A DNA stretch of 7,905 bases from Candidatus Delongbacteria bacterium (lineage in GTDB: Bacteria > JAGOEH01): NCBI GenBank assembly GCA_017997825.1, contig JAGOEH010000144.1, positions 1 to 7,905 of the forward strand, written 5' to 3'. How positions within the stretch are numbered: the first letter of the stretch is position 1; each line of letters begins with the position of its first letter. Below are positions 6,685 to 7,905 of the stretch, piece by piece. The notes beneath the pieces were generated by a model. That model was not told where the DNA came from, ran no database searches, and saw only the letters and a program-made list of their open reading frames with translations. A program made the translations under genes and the position numbers.

Positions 6685-6711
6685 TCAAGGAATTTCCATT
6701 CCGGCCGATTA
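6685..6711 (+). promoter_or_regulatory. Candidate flagellar sigma28-type promoter of the metalloprotease gene
   Basis: TCAA (6685-6688), a 15-base spacer and GCCGATTA (6704-6711) differ from the FliA/SigD consensus TAAA-N15-GCCGATAA at two of twelve positions. The predicted start near 6718 would give a leader of about 54 nt before the ATG at 6772. No convincing sigma70 promoter was found on the plus strand in this gap (TATAAA at 6724-6729 lacks a suitable -35). A chance match cannot be excluded from one site. Confidence 0.4.
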
Positions 6712-6771
6712 TTGTAAGGTTGATATAAAACCGATCAACTCTGTCTGCAACCTGCCGAAAGAAGGCTCACG

Positions 6772-7905
6772 ATGCTCAACCCGATCTCCAGTCCAACCTA
6801 TCGCCGGGATCTCTCCGGAACCGATTTGAACTCAATTCAGGATATCACCCGCCAAATCCAGGATTCCATAACATCCACCCTCAGCCAGACCTTCGGCGCT
6901 ACATCCTCATCCGGGTCGATCGCCTCGTTTTTTGACAGCCTGACCGACAGCTTCACCCGGATTACCCAGGATGCCATTGAGTTGTTAACCTACCAGCAAC
7001 AGATCGGATCCGCCGGCCGGAAAAAATCCGAAAGCCGGGGCCAGACCCAATCCACCACCCAAACCGTCACTCAACCTATCACCACCGCCCAAGCCAACAC
7101 CAAGACCAAAACAACAACCACCGGCCAGACGGAAAGCCAATCCCGGATCCGGACGCGCGCCAGCTCCGGTTCCTCCTCTAAAACCCAGACGGTTTCCTCA
7201 GGCACCGATACGACTGTAGCGTTGAAATACGGCGGTATTGTCATCAAGAGTTATCAGAACGATTACGATATCAACCAATCGGGACAGGTCGGCAATCCCG
7301 ACAACTGGCAGGATGATATCGACATCAGTGCCGGCCAGCATGATTACGACTATGACAATGACGGAGCTATCGACGGTAAAAGCTCGGATATCAGCCAACT
7401 GACCTCCAGTCTGATCAAGAACCGCAGCTTTGAACAGGCCGAATCCCAAATCGCAAGCCAACTCGGCCTCAATTTCGCAAACGGCACCCAGGTCGATTTC
7501 CATTTCAGCGATCGCCTGTTCCCGACCAGCGCCTCAGCCGACGGGGTGACCGGAGTCACCGTATCAACCTCCAATCCGGCTATTATCATGGATCTGGATG
7601 AGATTATGATCAAAAAAAATGGAGTCGACCAAAAGGTAATCGTTCATGAAATGACCCATGCCATGATGTACAGCCAATTGGATTCGGACAACCAGCCCGC
7701 CTGGTTCATGGAAGGAGCCGCCGTCTATGCCGCCAACCAAGGGGATGAAAAAATCGCCTCCGCTCTGCAGACCGGGAGCTGGAACCTGAAAAGCCTGGAA
7801 GAGATCAATAATTCCTCCGGCTTCGGCATCACCAATTATGCGGAAAGCTATATGGCGTTCAAGTATATCGAAAGTTTTTACGGTCAGGATAAAATTAAGG
7901 AATTG
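6772..7905 (+). CDS. Putative gluzincin metalloprotease with low-complexity linker and EF-hand-like loop (C-terminus outside window)
   Basis: The frame is open for 378 codons to the right edge. The start ATG is the first in frame after a stop at 6721 and has AGAAGG 6 bases upstream. Residues 1-83 are polar and probably helical (SIQDITRQIQDSITSTLSQ; FFDSLTDSFTRITQDAIELL) with no hydrophobic Sec signal. Residues about 84-146 form a basic Ser/Thr/Gln-rich linker. An acidic loop DYDNDGAID (193-201) resembles an EF-hand or dockerin calcium loop. The catalytic motif is HEMTH (H292, E293, H296), with a likely third zinc ligand E314 in WFMEGAAVY, 18 residues on. Downstream NYAESYMAFKYIESFYG fits the helical region of the peptidase MA-like clan. 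This layout resembles the protease domain of flagellinolysins, but no flagellin N-terminal domain is present. Substrate and location are unknown; export by a non-Sec route is inference. No protease partner or inhibitor gene is visible. Confidence 0.75.
   Translation, partial: MLNPISSPTYRRDLSGTDLNSIQDITRQIQDSITSTLSQTFGATSSSGSIASFFDSLTDSFTRITQDAIELLTYQQQIGSAGRKKSESRGQTQSTTQTVTQPITTAQANTKTKTTTTGQTESQSRIRTRASSGSSSKTQTVSSGTDTTVALKYGGIVIKSYQNDYDINQSGQVGNPDNWQDDIDISAGQHDYDYDNDGAIDGKSSDISQLTSSLIKNRSFEQAESQIASQLGLNFANGTQVDFHFSDRLFPTSASADGVTGVTVSTSNPAIIMDLDEIMIKKNGVDQKVIVHEMTHAMMYSQLDSDNQPAWFMEGAAVYAANQGDEKIASALQTGSWNLKSLEEINNSSGFGITNYAESYMAFKYIESFYGQDKIKEL

Noticed and set aside
6772-7020. Flagellin N-terminal (D0/D1) domain, which would make the protease a true flagellinolysin
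   Set aside because: The N-terminus lacks the conserved flagellin start and the SSGLRIN-type motif, so only the protease part is comparable.
7198-7613. Two overlapping minus-strand frames inside the metalloprotease gene
   Set aside because: They are shadows of the plus-strand gene, which has a catalytic motif, good start and uninterrupted frame.

Overview
The window is ordinary bacterial chromosome with balanced base composition. It holds six genes on the minus strand and one gene on the plus strand at the right-hand end. The phylum cannot be fixed from this sequence. Strong Shine-Dalgarno sites, sigma70-type promoters and a Smg/DUF494 gene beside topA suggest a Gram-negative lineage, because DUF494 next to topA is best known from Proteobacteria and related groups. 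That placement is inference.

Layout, following minus-strand transcription from high to low coordinates. A promoter (TTGACA, 17-bp spacer, TATATT; 6640-6668) drives a two-gene unit: a PqqD-like small protein (6089-6529) and an RlmI-type 23S rRNA cytosine methyltransferase (4927-6105), which overlap by 17 bp. A compact 194-bp gap (4733-4926) follows. It contains a palindrome, a possible terminator for rlmI and a second near-consensus promoter (TTGACT, 17-bp spacer, TATATT; 4866-4894). This promoter probably drives a tight operon: purH (final two steps of IMP synthesis), a Smg/DUF494 protein, topA (DNA topoisomerase I) and a XerC/D-type tyrosine recombinase that runs off the left edge. Gaps within this operon are 11, 2 and 6 bp, so co-transcription and partial translational coupling are likely. 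Its theme is housekeeping: nucleotide supply, DNA supercoiling and chromosome-dimer resolution.

The plus-strand gene (6772 to the window end) diverges from the PqqD-like gene. It encodes an unrecognised protein of at least 378 residues with a gluzincin metalloprotease core (HEMTH, then a Glu 18 residues later in an EGAA context). A Ser/Thr/Gln-rich linker and an EF-hand-like acidic loop precede the core. It has no visible Sec signal peptide, and a sequence resembling a flagellar sigma28 promoter lies upstream. This gene and the 242-bp divergent intergenic region are the least conventional part of the window. No tRNA, rRNA, CRISPR array or insertion sequence was seen.
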